Shown here one piece after another: positions 26,768-34,737 of a DNA stretch of 40,236 nucleotides. This DNA comes from Gemmatimonadota bacterium (GTDB lineage: Bacteria; Gemmatimonadota; Gemmatimonadetes; Longimicrobiales; Gaopeijiaceae). The position numbers were made by a program, and so were the translations under genes. The stretch spans positions 1 to 40,236 of the forward strand of contig JAJEBS010000333.1 in assembly GCA_022822425.1 (NCBI GenBank), written 5' to 3'. Numbering within the stretch: the stretch's first letter is position 1; every line of letters begins with the position of its first letter. The notes beneath the pieces are model-generated. The model worked only from the letters and a program-made list of their open reading frames with translations, made no database searches and was not told the origin of the DNA.

Positions 26768-26778
26768 TTCGCGCGCTG

Positions 26779-26787
26779 TGCTATCAT
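26779..26787 (+). promoter_or_regulatory. Extended -10 promoter of the moxR/Bat operon
   Basis: TGCTATCAT (26779-26787) matches the extended -10 form TGnTATAAT with one mismatch, in an AT-rich patch (CTATCATATTTTC). No good -35 is seen 17 bp upstream, which extended -10 promoters can tolerate. Predicted transcription start is near 26794, giving a leader of about 65 nt before ATG 26860. Confidence 0.5.
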
Positions 26788-26859
26788 ATTTTCTGGAAAT
26801 GGCGCGTGGACTCGATTTCACGTGCCCGTAACTCCACATCCACACGACCCGAAAGACAC

Positions 26860-27882
26860 ATGACCACCTCAACCAGACACGACACCTCCTCAACCAGACA
26901 CGACATCGCCGGCATCCAGGAGAAGATCCGGGAGGAGAGCGCCTTCGTGGAGCGCCTGCTCGGCGAAGTCGGGCGCGTGATCGTAGGCCAGCGCTACATG
27001 GTGGAGCGGCTGCTGGTCGGCCTGCTCTCCGACGGGCACGTGCTGCTGGAAGGCGTCCCCGGGCTCGCCAAGACGCTCACCGTGCGCACTCTCGCGGCGG
27101 CTATCCGCACCTCCTTCCAGCGTATCCAGTTCACGCCCGACCTGCTGCCCGCGGACCTGATCGGGACCCTCGTCTTCGATCCCAAGGACTCCGACTTCAA
27201 GACGCGGAAGGGCCCCATCTTCGCGAACGTCATCCTGGCCGACGAGATCAACCGCTCCCCGGCCAAGGTCCAGGCCGCGCTGCTGGAGGCGATGCAGGAG
27301 CACACCGTCACCATCGGGCAGAACACCTTCGCGCTCGACAATCCCTTTCTCGTGCTGGCGACCCAGAATCCCATCGAGCAGGAGGGCACCTATCCGCTTC
27401 CCGAGGCTCAGGTGGATCGCTTCATGCTGAAGCTGGCCGTGGGCTATCCGGACAAGGATGAAGAGCTCGAGATCATGCGGCGCATGGCGACGGGACCGGT
27501 GCGCGAGGTGACGCCGGTGGTGAGCCCGGACGAGATCCTGCGGGCGCGCGACGCCGTCGAGATGGTGTACATGGACCCGCAGATCGAGCGCTACATCGTC
27601 GACCTGGTGTTCGCCACGCGAGATCCGGCCGCCTATGGGCTGGACGACCTGGTGCAGTTGATCGCCTACGGAGGTTCGCCCCGGGCCAGCATCTGCCTGG
27701 CAAAGACGGCGCGGGCCCACGCCTTCCTGCGCCGGCGGGGCTACGTGACCCCGGAGGACGTGCGTTCGGTGGGGATGGACGTGCTTCGCCACCGGGTGCT
27801 GGTCACCTACGAGGCGGAGGCCGAGGAGGTCACTCCGGAGGATGTGGTGACCCGCATTCTGGACAACATCGAGGTGCCTTGA
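26860..27882 (+). CDS. moxR: MoxR-type AAA+ ATPase of the Bat operon
   Basis: A protein of 340 aa. It has Walker A GVPGLAKT (65-72), Walker B VILADEINR (124-132), sensor 1 ATQNP (167-171) and the MoxR-typical EGTYPLPEAQVDRFML. MoxR ATPases act with VWA-domain proteins as metallo-chaperone-like remodelling systems. The N-terminus carries a heptad duplication (STRHDTS, STRHDIA) absent from usual MoxR proteins. Conserved sequence begins only at about residue 19 (IQEKIREES), so translation could also start lower, but no better start is visible. It is the first gene of a nine-gene run ending at 35522. Confidence 0.93.
   Translation: MTTSTRHDTSSTRHDIAGIQEKIREESAFVERLLGEVGRVIVGQRYMVERLLVGLLSDGHVLLEGVPGLAKTLTVRTLAAAIRTSFQRIQFTPDLLPADLIGTLVFDPKDSDFKTRKGPIFANVILADEINRSPAKVQAALLEAMQEHTVTIGQNTFALDNPFLVLATQNPIEQEGTYPLPEAQVDRFMLKLAVGYPDKDEELEIMRRMATGPVREVTPVVSPDEILRARDAVEMVYMDPQIERYIVDLVFATRDPAAYGLDDLVQLIAYGGSPRASICLAKTARAHAFLRRRGYVTPEDVRSVGMDVLRHRVLVTYEAEAEEVTPEDVVTRILDNIEVP
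26868..26909 (+). repeat. In-frame 21-bp tandem repeat at the 5' end of moxR
   Basis: Units 26868-26888 and 26889-26909 both begin CTCAACCAGACACGACA and match at 19 of 21 bases. They encode STRHDTS and STRHDIA immediately after the start codon region. The near-identity indicates a recent duplication. Confidence 0.75.
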
Positions 27883-27886
27883 CGGG

Positions 27887-28762
27887 ATGATCGCGAGCGA
27901 AATCCTTCGCAAGGTCCGCCGCATCGAGATCACCACGCGGGGTCTCGTGAACGAGGTCTTCTCCGGCGAATACCACTCCGTCTTCCAGGGACGGGGGATG
28001 AATTTCGCGGAGGTGCGAGAGTACCAGTACGGGGACGACATTCGCAGCATCGACTGGAACGTGACCGCGCGCACCGGCACCCCGTTCGTGAAGGTGTTCG
28101 AGGAGGAGCGCGAACTCACCGTCATGCTGGTGGTGGACGTGAGCGCCTCCGGCAACTTCGGGACGCGCATGCGCATGAAGGGCGATGTGGCGGTCGAGAT
28201 CTGCGCCCTGCTGGCCTTCAGCGCGATCAAGAACAACGACAAGGTCGGGCTGATCCTCTTCAGCGACCGGATCGAGAAGTTCGTGCCCCCGCGCAAGGGG
28301 CGGCGGCATGTGCTGCGGGTGCTCCGGGAGCTCCTGTACCATCGGCCGGACCGGAGCGGAACCGACATCCGCATGGCGCTCGAGTACCTGACGCGCGTGA
28401 CCCGGCGGCGGGCGGTTGTGTTCCTGGTGTCGGACTTCCTGGCGGGCGGGTTCGGGCGCGCGCTCAACATCGCGGGACGGCGCCACGACACCATCGCGGT
28501 GCGGGTGCGCGACCGGCGCGAGACGGAACTGCCTCCCATCGGGCTGGTGGAGTTCGAGGACGCCGAGACGGGCGAGCGCTTCGTGGTGAACACCTCCGGC
28601 CGGAGCTTCCGGGAGGCGTTCCGGCGCGACCGGGCCGCCGTCGAGGAGGAGCTCGAGCGGACGCTCCGCCACGGCAAGGTGGACCTGATCGACGTGCGCG
28701 CGGACCAGCCCTATCTCAGGCCGCTGATGCGCTTCTTCAAGGAGCGGGAGCGGCGGCGATGA
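27887..28762 (+). CDS. DUF58 domain-containing protein
   Basis: A protein of 291 aa. The DUF58 hallmark YQYGDDIRSIDWNVTARTG is present, preceded by GEYHSVFQGRGMNFAEVREY. A VWA-like fold follows, with a degenerate MIDAS (VVDVSASGNFG) and GTDIRMALEYL. The protein is soluble and probably cytoplasmic. DUF58 proteins nearly always follow moxR in Bat operons. ATG 27887 lies 4 bp after the moxR stop; its stop overlaps the next start by ATGA. Confidence 0.93.
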   Translation: MIASEILRKVRRIEITTRGLVNEVFSGEYHSVFQGRGMNFAEVREYQYGDDIRSIDWNVTARTGTPFVKVFEEERELTVMLVVDVSASGNFGTRMRMKGDVAVEICALLAFSAIKNNDKVGLILFSDRIEKFVPPRKGRRHVLRVLRELLYHRPDRSGTDIRMALEYLTRVTRRRAVVFLVSDFLAGGFGRALNIAGRRHDTIAVRVRDRRETELPPIGLVEFEDAETGERFVVNTSGRSFREAFRRDRAAVEEELERTLRHGKVDLIDVRADQPYLRPLMRFFKERERRR

Positions 28763-29871
28763 TGAGGGGAAGGGGGATGGGCGCGAGGATGTTCCATGGG
28801 CCCCGGCCGGGCGTGGTGGCTCCCTGGGTTGGGAGGGCTGCCGTGGCGTTGCAACTTGCGGTTGCGGCCGCCCCCACCCCGGCCGCCGCCCAGGAGCTCC
28901 CCGCACCCCCCTCCCTTCGCGTCGCGGTCGACACCACCACGACCACGGTGGGCGGGCGCCTCCACCTGACCGTCACGGTCGAGCACGCCCCCGACGCGAC
29001 CGTCCAGTGGCCCGACTCCCTCGACCTGGCGCCTTTCGAGGTGCTCGATGCGGTGGTGACACCCGCCACCGCGGCCGACGGGCGCGCCACCACCACGGCC
29101 GTGCTCACCCTCACCGCCTTCGAGGTGGGTGAGCTGGAGATCCCGAGCTTCACGGTGGGCGTGGCTTCACCCGGGGGCGTGAGCGAGCTGGTCACCGACC
29201 CCTTCGGCATCGCGGTGGTGAGCGTCGGGCTCGACGAAGGGCAGGACATCCGCGACATCCGCGGCCCGCTCTCCATCCCGCGCAGCTGGCTGGTGATCGG
29301 GCTCTGGGTCCTCGCACTCGCCCTGGCCGCGGCTGCCGGCTGGTGGCTCGCGCGCCGCGCCCGCCAGCGCCCGACGGACGAGGGTCCCGTCGCCGAAGGC
29401 CCCCCGCGCCCCGCACACGAGGTCGCCTACGAGGAGCTCGAGTGGCTGGAATCGTCGGGGCTGCTCGGGCAGGGGCGCATCAAGGAGTACCACATCGAGG
29501 TGTCGGACATCATCCGGCGCTACCTGGAAGGGCGCTACTCGATCCGCGCGCCCGAGATGACCAGCCGGGAGGTGCTTGAGCAGCTGGCGGACACGGACGT
29601 CGCCTGGGACGTCCACGATCGTTTCACCGCCTTCATGGAGCACTGCGACCTGGTCAAGTTCGCAAAACACCGCCCGGGCCCCACCGCCTGCGCCCTGATC
29701 GTGCCCGACGCGCGCGGCCTGGTGGACGCAACCCTGCCGCCCGCCGAGCCCGATCCGGAAGAGGAAGGGGAAGAGGACGCGGAGAGCGGCGGGGCGGCCC
29801 GCGACCATGGAGGGGACGACGTGCCGGACGCGGGCGGATGGGAGGCGGGCAAGGGCGTGGAGGCGGCATGA
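28759..29871 (+). CDS. Membrane-anchored BatD/DUF4381-like protein of the Bat operon
   Basis: A protein of 370 aa. A signal peptide ends near residue 45 (AAAQ). A periplasmic beta-sandwich follows (LRVAVDTTTTTVGGRLHLTVTVEHAP...LTLTAFEVGELEIPSF), resembling the BatD oxygen-tolerance fold. One transmembrane helix comes next (about 176-194, WLVIGLWVLALALAAAAGWWL). A helical cytoplasmic domain carries KEYHIEVSDIIRRYLEGRYSIRAPEMTSREVL, typical of the small protein between DUF58 and BatA. The tail is Glu/Asp/Gly-rich. Translation is coupled on both sides through ATGA overlaps. Confidence 0.85.
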   Translation: MMRGRGMGARMFHGPRPGVVAPWVGRAAVALQLAVAAAPTPAAAQELPAPPSLRVAVDTTTTTVGGRLHLTVTVEHAPDATVQWPDSLDLAPFEVLDAVVTPATAADGRATTTAVLTLTAFEVGELEIPSFTVGVASPGGVSELVTDPFGIAVVSVGLDEGQDIRDIRGPLSIPRSWLVIGLWVLALALAAAAGWWLARRARQRPTDEGPVAEGPPRPAHEVAYEELEWLESSGLLGQGRIKEYHIEVSDIIRRYLEGRYSIRAPEMTSREVLEQLADTDVAWDVHDRFTAFMEHCDLVKFAKHRPGPTACALIVPDARGLVDATLPPAEPDPEEEGEEDAESGGAARDHGGDDVPDAGGWEAGKGVEAA

Positions 29872-30860
29872 ACTTCGAGTTCGGCGACCCCGCCTTCCTC
29901 TGGCTGCTGCTCGCGGTCCCCGCCCTGGCGTGGTGGTACTTCGCGCGCCGGACGCGCAAGGGCGGCTCGCTGGTCTATTCGGACCTCGCCGCGGTACGAC
30001 GCGCCGACATTCGCCGGGGCGGACGCTGGCGTCACGTCCTGCCCGTGCTGCGCCTCCTGGCCCTCGTAGCACTGGTCGTGGCCTTCGCCCGCCCGCGCGC
30101 CGGCGTCACCAGCGAGAACGTCCTCACCGAGGGCATCGACATCGTGCTGGTGCTGGACATCTCCAGTTCCATGCTGGCCGAGGACCTCGAACCCAACCGC
30201 ATCGACGCAGCGAAGCAGGTCGCCGCCGACTTCGTGTCCGGGCGCCTCAACGACCGCATCGGGCTGGTGGTGTTCGCGGGCCAGGCCTTCACCCAGGTGC
30301 CCCTCACCCTCGACTACGGCGTCGTCCGCGAGCTGATGGACGAGCTGGAGGTGGGCATGGTCGAGGACGGCACCGCGGTCGGGATGGGGCTCGCCACCGC
30401 GGTCAAGCGGCTGAACGAGAGCGTCGCCGAATCGAAGGTCGTGGTGCTCTTGACCGACGGCCGCAACAACCGCGGCGAGATCGACCCGCTCACCGCCGCG
30501 CAGATGGCACAGGCCCTGGGCGTGCGGGTGTATACCATCGGTGCGGGGTCCCGCGGCACCGCGCGCGTGCCGGTCGACGACCCGCTCATGGGGCGGCGCT
30601 ACGCCACCGTGCGCGTGGACGTCGACGAGGAGACCCTGGCGGAGGTCGCGAGCACCACCGGCGGGCGCTACTTCCGGGCCACCGACACCGAGAGCCTGGC
30701 GAGCATCTACCAGGAAATCGACGAGCTCGAAACCACCGAAATCGAGGTGCAGAACTTCACCCGCTACACCGAACTCTTCCACATCCCGCTCGCAGCCGGG
30801 CTCCTGCTCCTGCTGATCGAAGCCGGGCTCGCCAACACCCTCCTGCGCAAGCTGCCGTAG
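29868..30860 (+). CDS. batA: VWA-domain membrane protein BatA
   Basis: A protein of 330 aa. An N-terminal membrane segment (about 8-25, FLWLLLAVPALAWWYF), a second helix (about 60-74) and a C-terminal helix (FHIPLAAGLLLLLIEAGL) flank a periplasm-exposed VWA domain. The MIDAS motif is DISSS at 97-101, with DGTAVGMGLA and LTDGRNNRG completing the metal site. BatA/BatB are linked to oxidative-stress tolerance and envelope integrity in other bacteria. ATG 29868 is fixed by the ATGA overlap with the preceding stop; an earlier ATG at 29838 is rejected. Confidence 0.93.
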   Translation: MNFEFGDPAFLWLLLAVPALAWWYFARRTRKGGSLVYSDLAAVRRADIRRGGRWRHVLPVLRLLALVALVVAFARPRAGVTSENVLTEGIDIVLVLDISSSMLAEDLEPNRIDAAKQVAADFVSGRLNDRIGLVVFAGQAFTQVPLTLDYGVVRELMDELEVGMVEDGTAVGMGLATAVKRLNESVAESKVVVLLTDGRNNRGEIDPLTAAQMAQALGVRVYTIGAGSRGTARVPVDDPLMGRRYATVRVDVDEETLAEVASTTGGRYFRATDTESLASIYQEIDELETTEIEVQNFTRYTELFHIPLAAGLLLLLIEAGLANTLLRKLP

Positions 30861-30880
30861 CAGCCCACGGACCGTTAGCC

Positions 30881-31927
30881 ATGTTCCGATTCGGATCCGT
30901 CGAACTGCTCTTCGGGCTGCTGCTGGTGCCGTTGCTGGCGCTGCTGCTCTGGCACGCGGCGCGCGCGCGCGGGCGGGCGCTGGACCGCTTCGGCGACAGC
31001 GACCTGGTGCGCCGGCTGGCGGCTTCCGTGCACCGGCGCAACCGCAGGCTGCGCATCCTCCTCTTCCTCGGCAGCATGGGTCTCCTGCTCACCGCCCTGG
31101 CCCGCCCCCAGTTCGGCACCCGCGTGGAGACGGTGCGGCGCGAGGGCAAGGACGTGGTGGTGGCGCTGGACCTCTCGCGCTCCATGCTCGCCGAGGACAT
31201 CGCGCCGAATCGGCTGCAGCGCGCCAAGCTGGAGATCCTGCGCCTGCTGGACCGGCTCGAGGGCGACCGCGTCGGGCTGGTGGCCTTCGCCGGTCAGGCC
31301 TTCGTGCAGAGCCCGCTCACCACCGACTACGCCGCCACCCAGCTCTTCCTGAGCGCCATGGACGTGGACCTGGTGCCGGTGCAGGGGACGAATCTGGGGG
31401 AGGCGATGAACGTCGCGCTCGACCTCTTCGACGAGGAGGTGCGCGAGTTCCGCGTGCTGCTCATCGTGACCGACGGAGAGGACCACGAGGGCGAGATCGA
31501 GGAGGCCGTCCGGCGCGCCAACGATGCCGCCGTGCGCGTCTTCACCGTGGGCATCGGCTCTCCCGACGGGGTGCCGATCCCGGAATTCGACGACGCGGGC
31601 AACCGGCAGGGCTTCCAGCGGGACGCCGACGGCAACGTCGTGACCACGCGCCTGGACGAGACTACCTTGGGCCGTATCGCCGACGCCACCGGGGGAGGAG
31701 CCTACCTCAGCACCCCGCAGAGCGTCGAACTCGACGCCCTCATCGAGGAGATGAGCGCGGTGGGCACGCGCGAGATCGACGCCCGCGAGATCGCGCAGTT
31801 CGAGGAGCAGTTCCAGCTTTTCCTGGGAGCGGCCATCCTCCTGCTGCTGATCGAGCCGCTGCTGCCGGAGCGCAGGCGGACCTCGGCCGCGGGACGCGGG
31901 TCCGCGCGGGCGGAAGGCGCGCAATGA
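30881..31927 (+). CDS. batB: VWA-domain membrane protein BatB
   Basis: A protein of 348 aa with the same topology as BatA. Two N-terminal helices (LLFGLLLVPLLALLLW and ILLFLGSMGLLLTALA) and a C-terminal helix (QLFLGAAILLLLIEPLL) surround a VWA domain. The MIDAS is DLSRS at 97-101, with GTNLGEAMNVALDLF and VTDGEDHEG. It is a paralogue of BatA and the two likely form a complex. It starts 20 bp after batA. Its stop overlaps a downstream ATG (ATGA) that opens the first of two micro-ORFs. Confidence 0.93.
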   Translation: MFRFGSVELLFGLLLVPLLALLLWHAARARGRALDRFGDSDLVRRLAASVHRRNRRLRILLFLGSMGLLLTALARPQFGTRVETVRREGKDVVVALDLSRSMLAEDIAPNRLQRAKLEILRLLDRLEGDRVGLVAFAGQAFVQSPLTTDYAATQLFLSAMDVDLVPVQGTNLGEAMNVALDLFDEEVREFRVLLIVTDGEDHEGEIEEAVRRANDAAVRVFTVGIGSPDGVPIPEFDDAGNRQGFQRDADGNVVTTRLDETTLGRIADATGGGAYLSTPQSVELDALIEEMSAVGTREIDAREIAQFEEQFQLFLGAAILLLLIEPLLPERRRTSAAGRGSARAEGAQ

Positions 31928-31980
31928 AGGGGCGTGGAGATGCGAGGGCGGGCGCGATGAAGGAGGGCGAAGCAGAATGA
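31924..31980 (+). CDS. Possible micro-ORF 1 between batB and batC (18 codons)
   Basis: ATG 31924 overlaps the batB stop (ATGA) and opens MKGRGDARAGAMKEGEAE, whose TGA overlaps the next ATG in the same way. GGAAGG lies just upstream. The peptide has no recognised domain. It may simply be a translational relay that carries ribosomes across the gap to batC; coding value is unproven. Confidence 0.25.
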   Translation: MKGRGDARAGAMKEGEAE

Positions 31981-32048
31981 CGGCGACGAAGGCGCATGCG
32001 GTGACGACGCTGGCGGCGGGATGGTCCCCGGGAGGAGGTCCGCAATGA
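31977..32048 (+). CDS. Possible micro-ORF 2 between batB and batC (23 codons)
   Basis: ATG 31977 overlaps the stop of micro-ORF 1. The frame reads MTATKAHAVTTLAAG and onwards for 23 codons, ending in a TGA that overlaps the batC ATG at 32045. AAGGAGG lies about 11 bp upstream. The peptide has no recognised domain. Together the two micro-ORFs tile the gap exactly. Confidence 0.25.
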   Translation: MTATKAHAVTTLAAGWSPGGGPQ

Positions 32049-32779
32049 GGAATCGTGCCGGGTTCGTGTTACTGATGGGCGCGCTGCTCATGCCCGGGGC
32101 CGTGAGCGCTCAGCGCTCGCTGGTGGAGGAGGCCAATCGGCTATACGCCGAGGGCCGCTACGCGGAGGCGCACGAGATGTACCTGGAGGCCCTGCGCGAG
32201 AATCCCGGTTCGCCGCTGATCCGCTTCAACGAGGGCAACGCCCTCTATCAGAATCAGGAGTTCGAGCGCGCCTTCGAGGCCTGGCAGGACGCGCTCGAAG
32301 CCGGGGACACGGCGCTGGCCCAGGGCGCGTGGTACAACCTGGGCAACACGCTCTTCCGCCAGCAGCAGCTCGATGCGAGCCTGGAGGCCTACAAGCAGGC
32401 GCTGCGCATCAATCCCGGGGATACGGACGCCAAGCACAACCTCGAGCGCGTGCTGGAGCAGTTGGAGGAGCAGGAGAATCAGCAGGATCAGCAGAACCGG
32501 AATCAGGACGACGATCAGAACCAGGAGAATCAGGACCAGCAGCAGCCTCCCCCACAGGGAGATCCGGAGCAGGATGAGCAGGATGAGCAGGAACAGGACC
32601 AGTCGCCGCCCGAGAGTGACGAGCAGGAGCAGGAACAGCCGGCCCAGCCTCCTCCCGGGCAGATGACCCCCGAGGAGGCCGAGCGCCTTCTGCAGGCCAT
32701 CCAGGAAGACCCCGACGAGGTCGATCGCCCGCCGCGGGCCGATTCCCTGGGGCGGAGACCGCGCAAGAACTGGCGATGA
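32045..32779 (+). CDS. batC: TPR protein BatC
   Basis: A protein of 244 aa. A signal peptide (MRNRAGFVLLMGALLMPGAVSAQ) precedes three to four TPR units: EEANRLYAEGRYAEAHEMYLEALRENPGSPL, FNEGNALYQNQEFERAFEAWQDAL and WYNLGNTLFRQQQLDASLEAYKQALRINPGD. A long Gln/Glu/Asp-rich disordered tract follows (about 140-210). It ends with MTPEEAERLLQAIQEDPDE and DSLGRRPRKNW, a motif seen at the end of BatC-type proteins. GGGAGGAGG precedes ATG 32045, which was preferred to an upstream ATG at 32021. The stop overlaps the batD start. Confidence 0.92.
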   Translation: MRNRAGFVLLMGALLMPGAVSAQRSLVEEANRLYAEGRYAEAHEMYLEALRENPGSPLIRFNEGNALYQNQEFERAFEAWQDALEAGDTALAQGAWYNLGNTLFRQQQLDASLEAYKQALRINPGDTDAKHNLERVLEQLEEQENQQDQQNRNQDDDQNQENQDQQQPPPQGDPEQDEQDEQEQDQSPPESDEQEQEQPAQPPPGQMTPEEAERLLQAIQEDPDEVDRPPRADSLGRRPRKNWR

Positions 32780-34737
32780 ACGGGGTGCGGGTACTTCGGA
32801 GTTTCGGGGCGGTGGCGGCCGCGTTTGCGGTTGCGACATGGCGCTGCGCGGGGACGCGCGGATGTCGCTCCGGGCGTTTCGCTAGCCGTGACGTGATGTC
32901 GCCGCGCGTCCGGCCGATGGCCGGGATCTCGATCGCGACCCTCAGCGTGCTCCTGGCTGTGGCCGCGGCTCCTCCCGCCGCTACCGCACAGGAAGTCTCC
33001 GCACGCGCATACCTGAGCAGCAACCAGGTGGGCGTGGGGCAGCAGTTCGTGTTGAACGTGGAAGTGTCCGGAACGCAAGGTGTGGACCAGGATCCCGAGC
33101 TCCCCGACCTGACCGCATTTTCGGTGTACCTGGGGAGCGGGTCGTCCAGTTCGATGCAGATGTCGGGCGGGCGCACCACCGTCAGCCTCACGATCCAGTA
33201 CCGGTTCCAGGCCACCCGGGCGGGCAGCTTCACCATCGACCCCGTCGAAGTAACGGCGGCGGGCGGCGCCTTCACCACCGAGCCGCTCACCCTGACCGTC
33301 TCGGACGCCCCCGTCCCCCAGGGCCCCTCCGGCGGCCCGGGCGCACGCGACCGTGGCATCGCGCCCGAGGACCTTTTCGTGGAGGCGGTGCCCAGCCGGC
33401 TGCAGGTCTACGAGAACCAGCCGGTGGTGGTCGACTACCGCATCTTCACGCGCGTGAACGTGAGCTCGTACAGCATCACCCAGCTGCCGCTGGCCACGGG
33501 CTTCTGGGTCGAGGAGTATCCGCAGGTTAGGGAGCCCGTGATCGGCCAGACGGTGCGCGACGGGATGCAGTACACCACGGCGACAATCCGCAAGGTGGCG
33601 CTCTTCCCGACCGGATCGGGCACGCGCACCCTCGAGCCGCTCGGCATCGAGGCACAGGTGCGGGTGCGCCGCCGCTCGGCCTTCGACCCGTTCGAGGACT
33701 TCTTCGGGCGCGGGTCGCTGCTGAACTCGACCATCTCGACCGCGGCGGCCTCGCGGCCGGTGGACGTCGAGGTGCTGCCGCTGCCCGGCGGGCGCCCGGA
33801 CGACTTTACCGGGTTCGTGGGCGACCTGGGCGTCACCGCCACCCTCGACCGCGACAGCGTGCAGGTCAGCGATGCGGTCACGCTCACGGTGGTGGTGGCA
33901 GGGAGCGGCAACCTGCGCATGCTGGCCGAGCCCGAGGTGGTGATTCCGCCCGGCTTCGAGGCCTTCCCGCCCGAGGTGACCGAACGCGTCGACCGCACGG
34001 ACGCGGGGGTGAGCGGGACGCGGACCTACGAGTACGTGCTGGTGCCGCGGGCGCCCGGGGTGGGCGCCATCCCGCCCGTCGAGCTGGCCTACTTCGACCC
34101 GGCGAGCGAGGCGTACGAGGTTGCGGCCAGCGGGGCCCTCGCGGTCGAGGTCACCGGGGTGGCGGCGGAAGGGCCGCTGGGGACGGGCCGGGTGCGGGCG
34201 GGGGTGGAGGAGCTGCGCACCGACATCCGCTTCATCCAGCTCGGCACCCCGGCGCTGGTGCTTGCGAACCGCACGCTGTTCGCGCACCCGCTTTTCTGGG
34301 TCGTCCTGCTCGTGCCGCTGGCGGCGGTGGGCGGAGCGGCGGGGCTGCGCCGCCACCGCGACCGGCTTCACGGCGACGTCGCCTACGCCCGCTCGCGCCG
34401 GGCGGCCAGGTTGGCCCGCAAGCGCGTGGCGGAGGCCAGAAAGCTGGTGGCCGGGGAGGACGTGCGCGCCTTCTACGCGGAGGCCGGTCGCGCCCTCGAG
34501 GGCTTCCTGGCCGACAAGCTCAACATCGCCGCGGCCGGCATGATCCGGGACGAAGTACGCGACCGGCTGGCCACCATGGGCATCGCCCCCGAGGCCGCCG
34601 AGTCCTACCTGGAGTGCCTGGAAGAGTGCGATCGGCAACGCTTCGCCCCCCCGACCGCGTCGGCGGAGGAGCGCGCGCGCTTCCTTGGCCGGGTGGAGGC
34701 GGCGATGGCGGCCATGGCGGAGCACCTCGCCCGATGA
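32776..34737 (+). CDS. batD: BatD family protein (oxygen tolerance)
   Basis: A protein of 653 aa. The BatD beta-sandwich repeats are clear: VSARAYLSSNQVGVGQQFVLNVEVSG, GRTTVSLTIQYRFQATRAGSF, RLQVYENQPVVVDYRIFTRVN and a third domain (LGVTATLDRDSVQVSDAVTLTVVVAGSGNL). A transmembrane helix follows (about 500-520, FWVVLLVPLAAVGGAAG), then a helical cytoplasmic domain (FYAEAGRALEGFLADKLNI). The signal peptide lies at about 48-71 (MAGISIATLSVLLAVAAAP), so the true start may be ATG 32896; ATG 32776 is given because it overlaps the batC stop. The stop overlaps the next ATG. Confidence 0.92.
   Translation: MNGVRVLRSFGAVAAAFAVATWRCAGTRGCRSGRFASRDVMSPRVRPMAGISIATLSVLLAVAAAPPAATAQEVSARAYLSSNQVGVGQQFVLNVEVSGTQGVDQDPELPDLTAFSVYLGSGSSSSMQMSGGRTTVSLTIQYRFQATRAGSFTIDPVEVTAAGGAFTTEPLTLTVSDAPVPQGPSGGPGARDRGIAPEDLFVEAVPSRLQVYENQPVVVDYRIFTRVNVSSYSITQLPLATGFWVEEYPQVREPVIGQTVRDGMQYTTATIRKVALFPTGSGTRTLEPLGIEAQVRVRRRSAFDPFEDFFGRGSLLNSTISTAAASRPVDVEVLPLPGGRPDDFTGFVGDLGVTATLDRDSVQVSDAVTLTVVVAGSGNLRMLAEPEVVIPPGFEAFPPEVTERVDRTDAGVSGTRTYEYVLVPRAPGVGAIPPVELAYFDPASEAYEVAASGALAVEVTGVAAEGPLGTGRVRAGVEELRTDIRFIQLGTPALVLANRTLFAHPLFWVVLLVPLAAVGGAAGLRRHRDRLHGDVAYARSRRAARLARKRVAEARKLVAGEDVRAFYAEAGRALEGFLADKLNIAAAGMIRDEVRDRLATMGIAPEAAESYLECLEECDRQRFAPPTASAEERARFLGRVEAAMAAMAEHLAR

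Noticed and set aside
26731-26775. GCGCGC runs considered as a Z-DNA or rho-independent terminator signal
   Set aside because: No stable hairpin followed by a T-run on either strand; better explained as direct repeats beside a promoter.
26705-26893. Longer start for the XdhC N-terminal protein
   Set aside because: The extension would cross the divergent promoter and the moxR 5' end and has no homology to the family.
32464-32650. Repetitive CAG/GAG-rich tract in batC
   Set aside because: It encodes the Gln/Glu/Asp-rich disordered linker normal for BatC-type proteins; not a separate repeat element.
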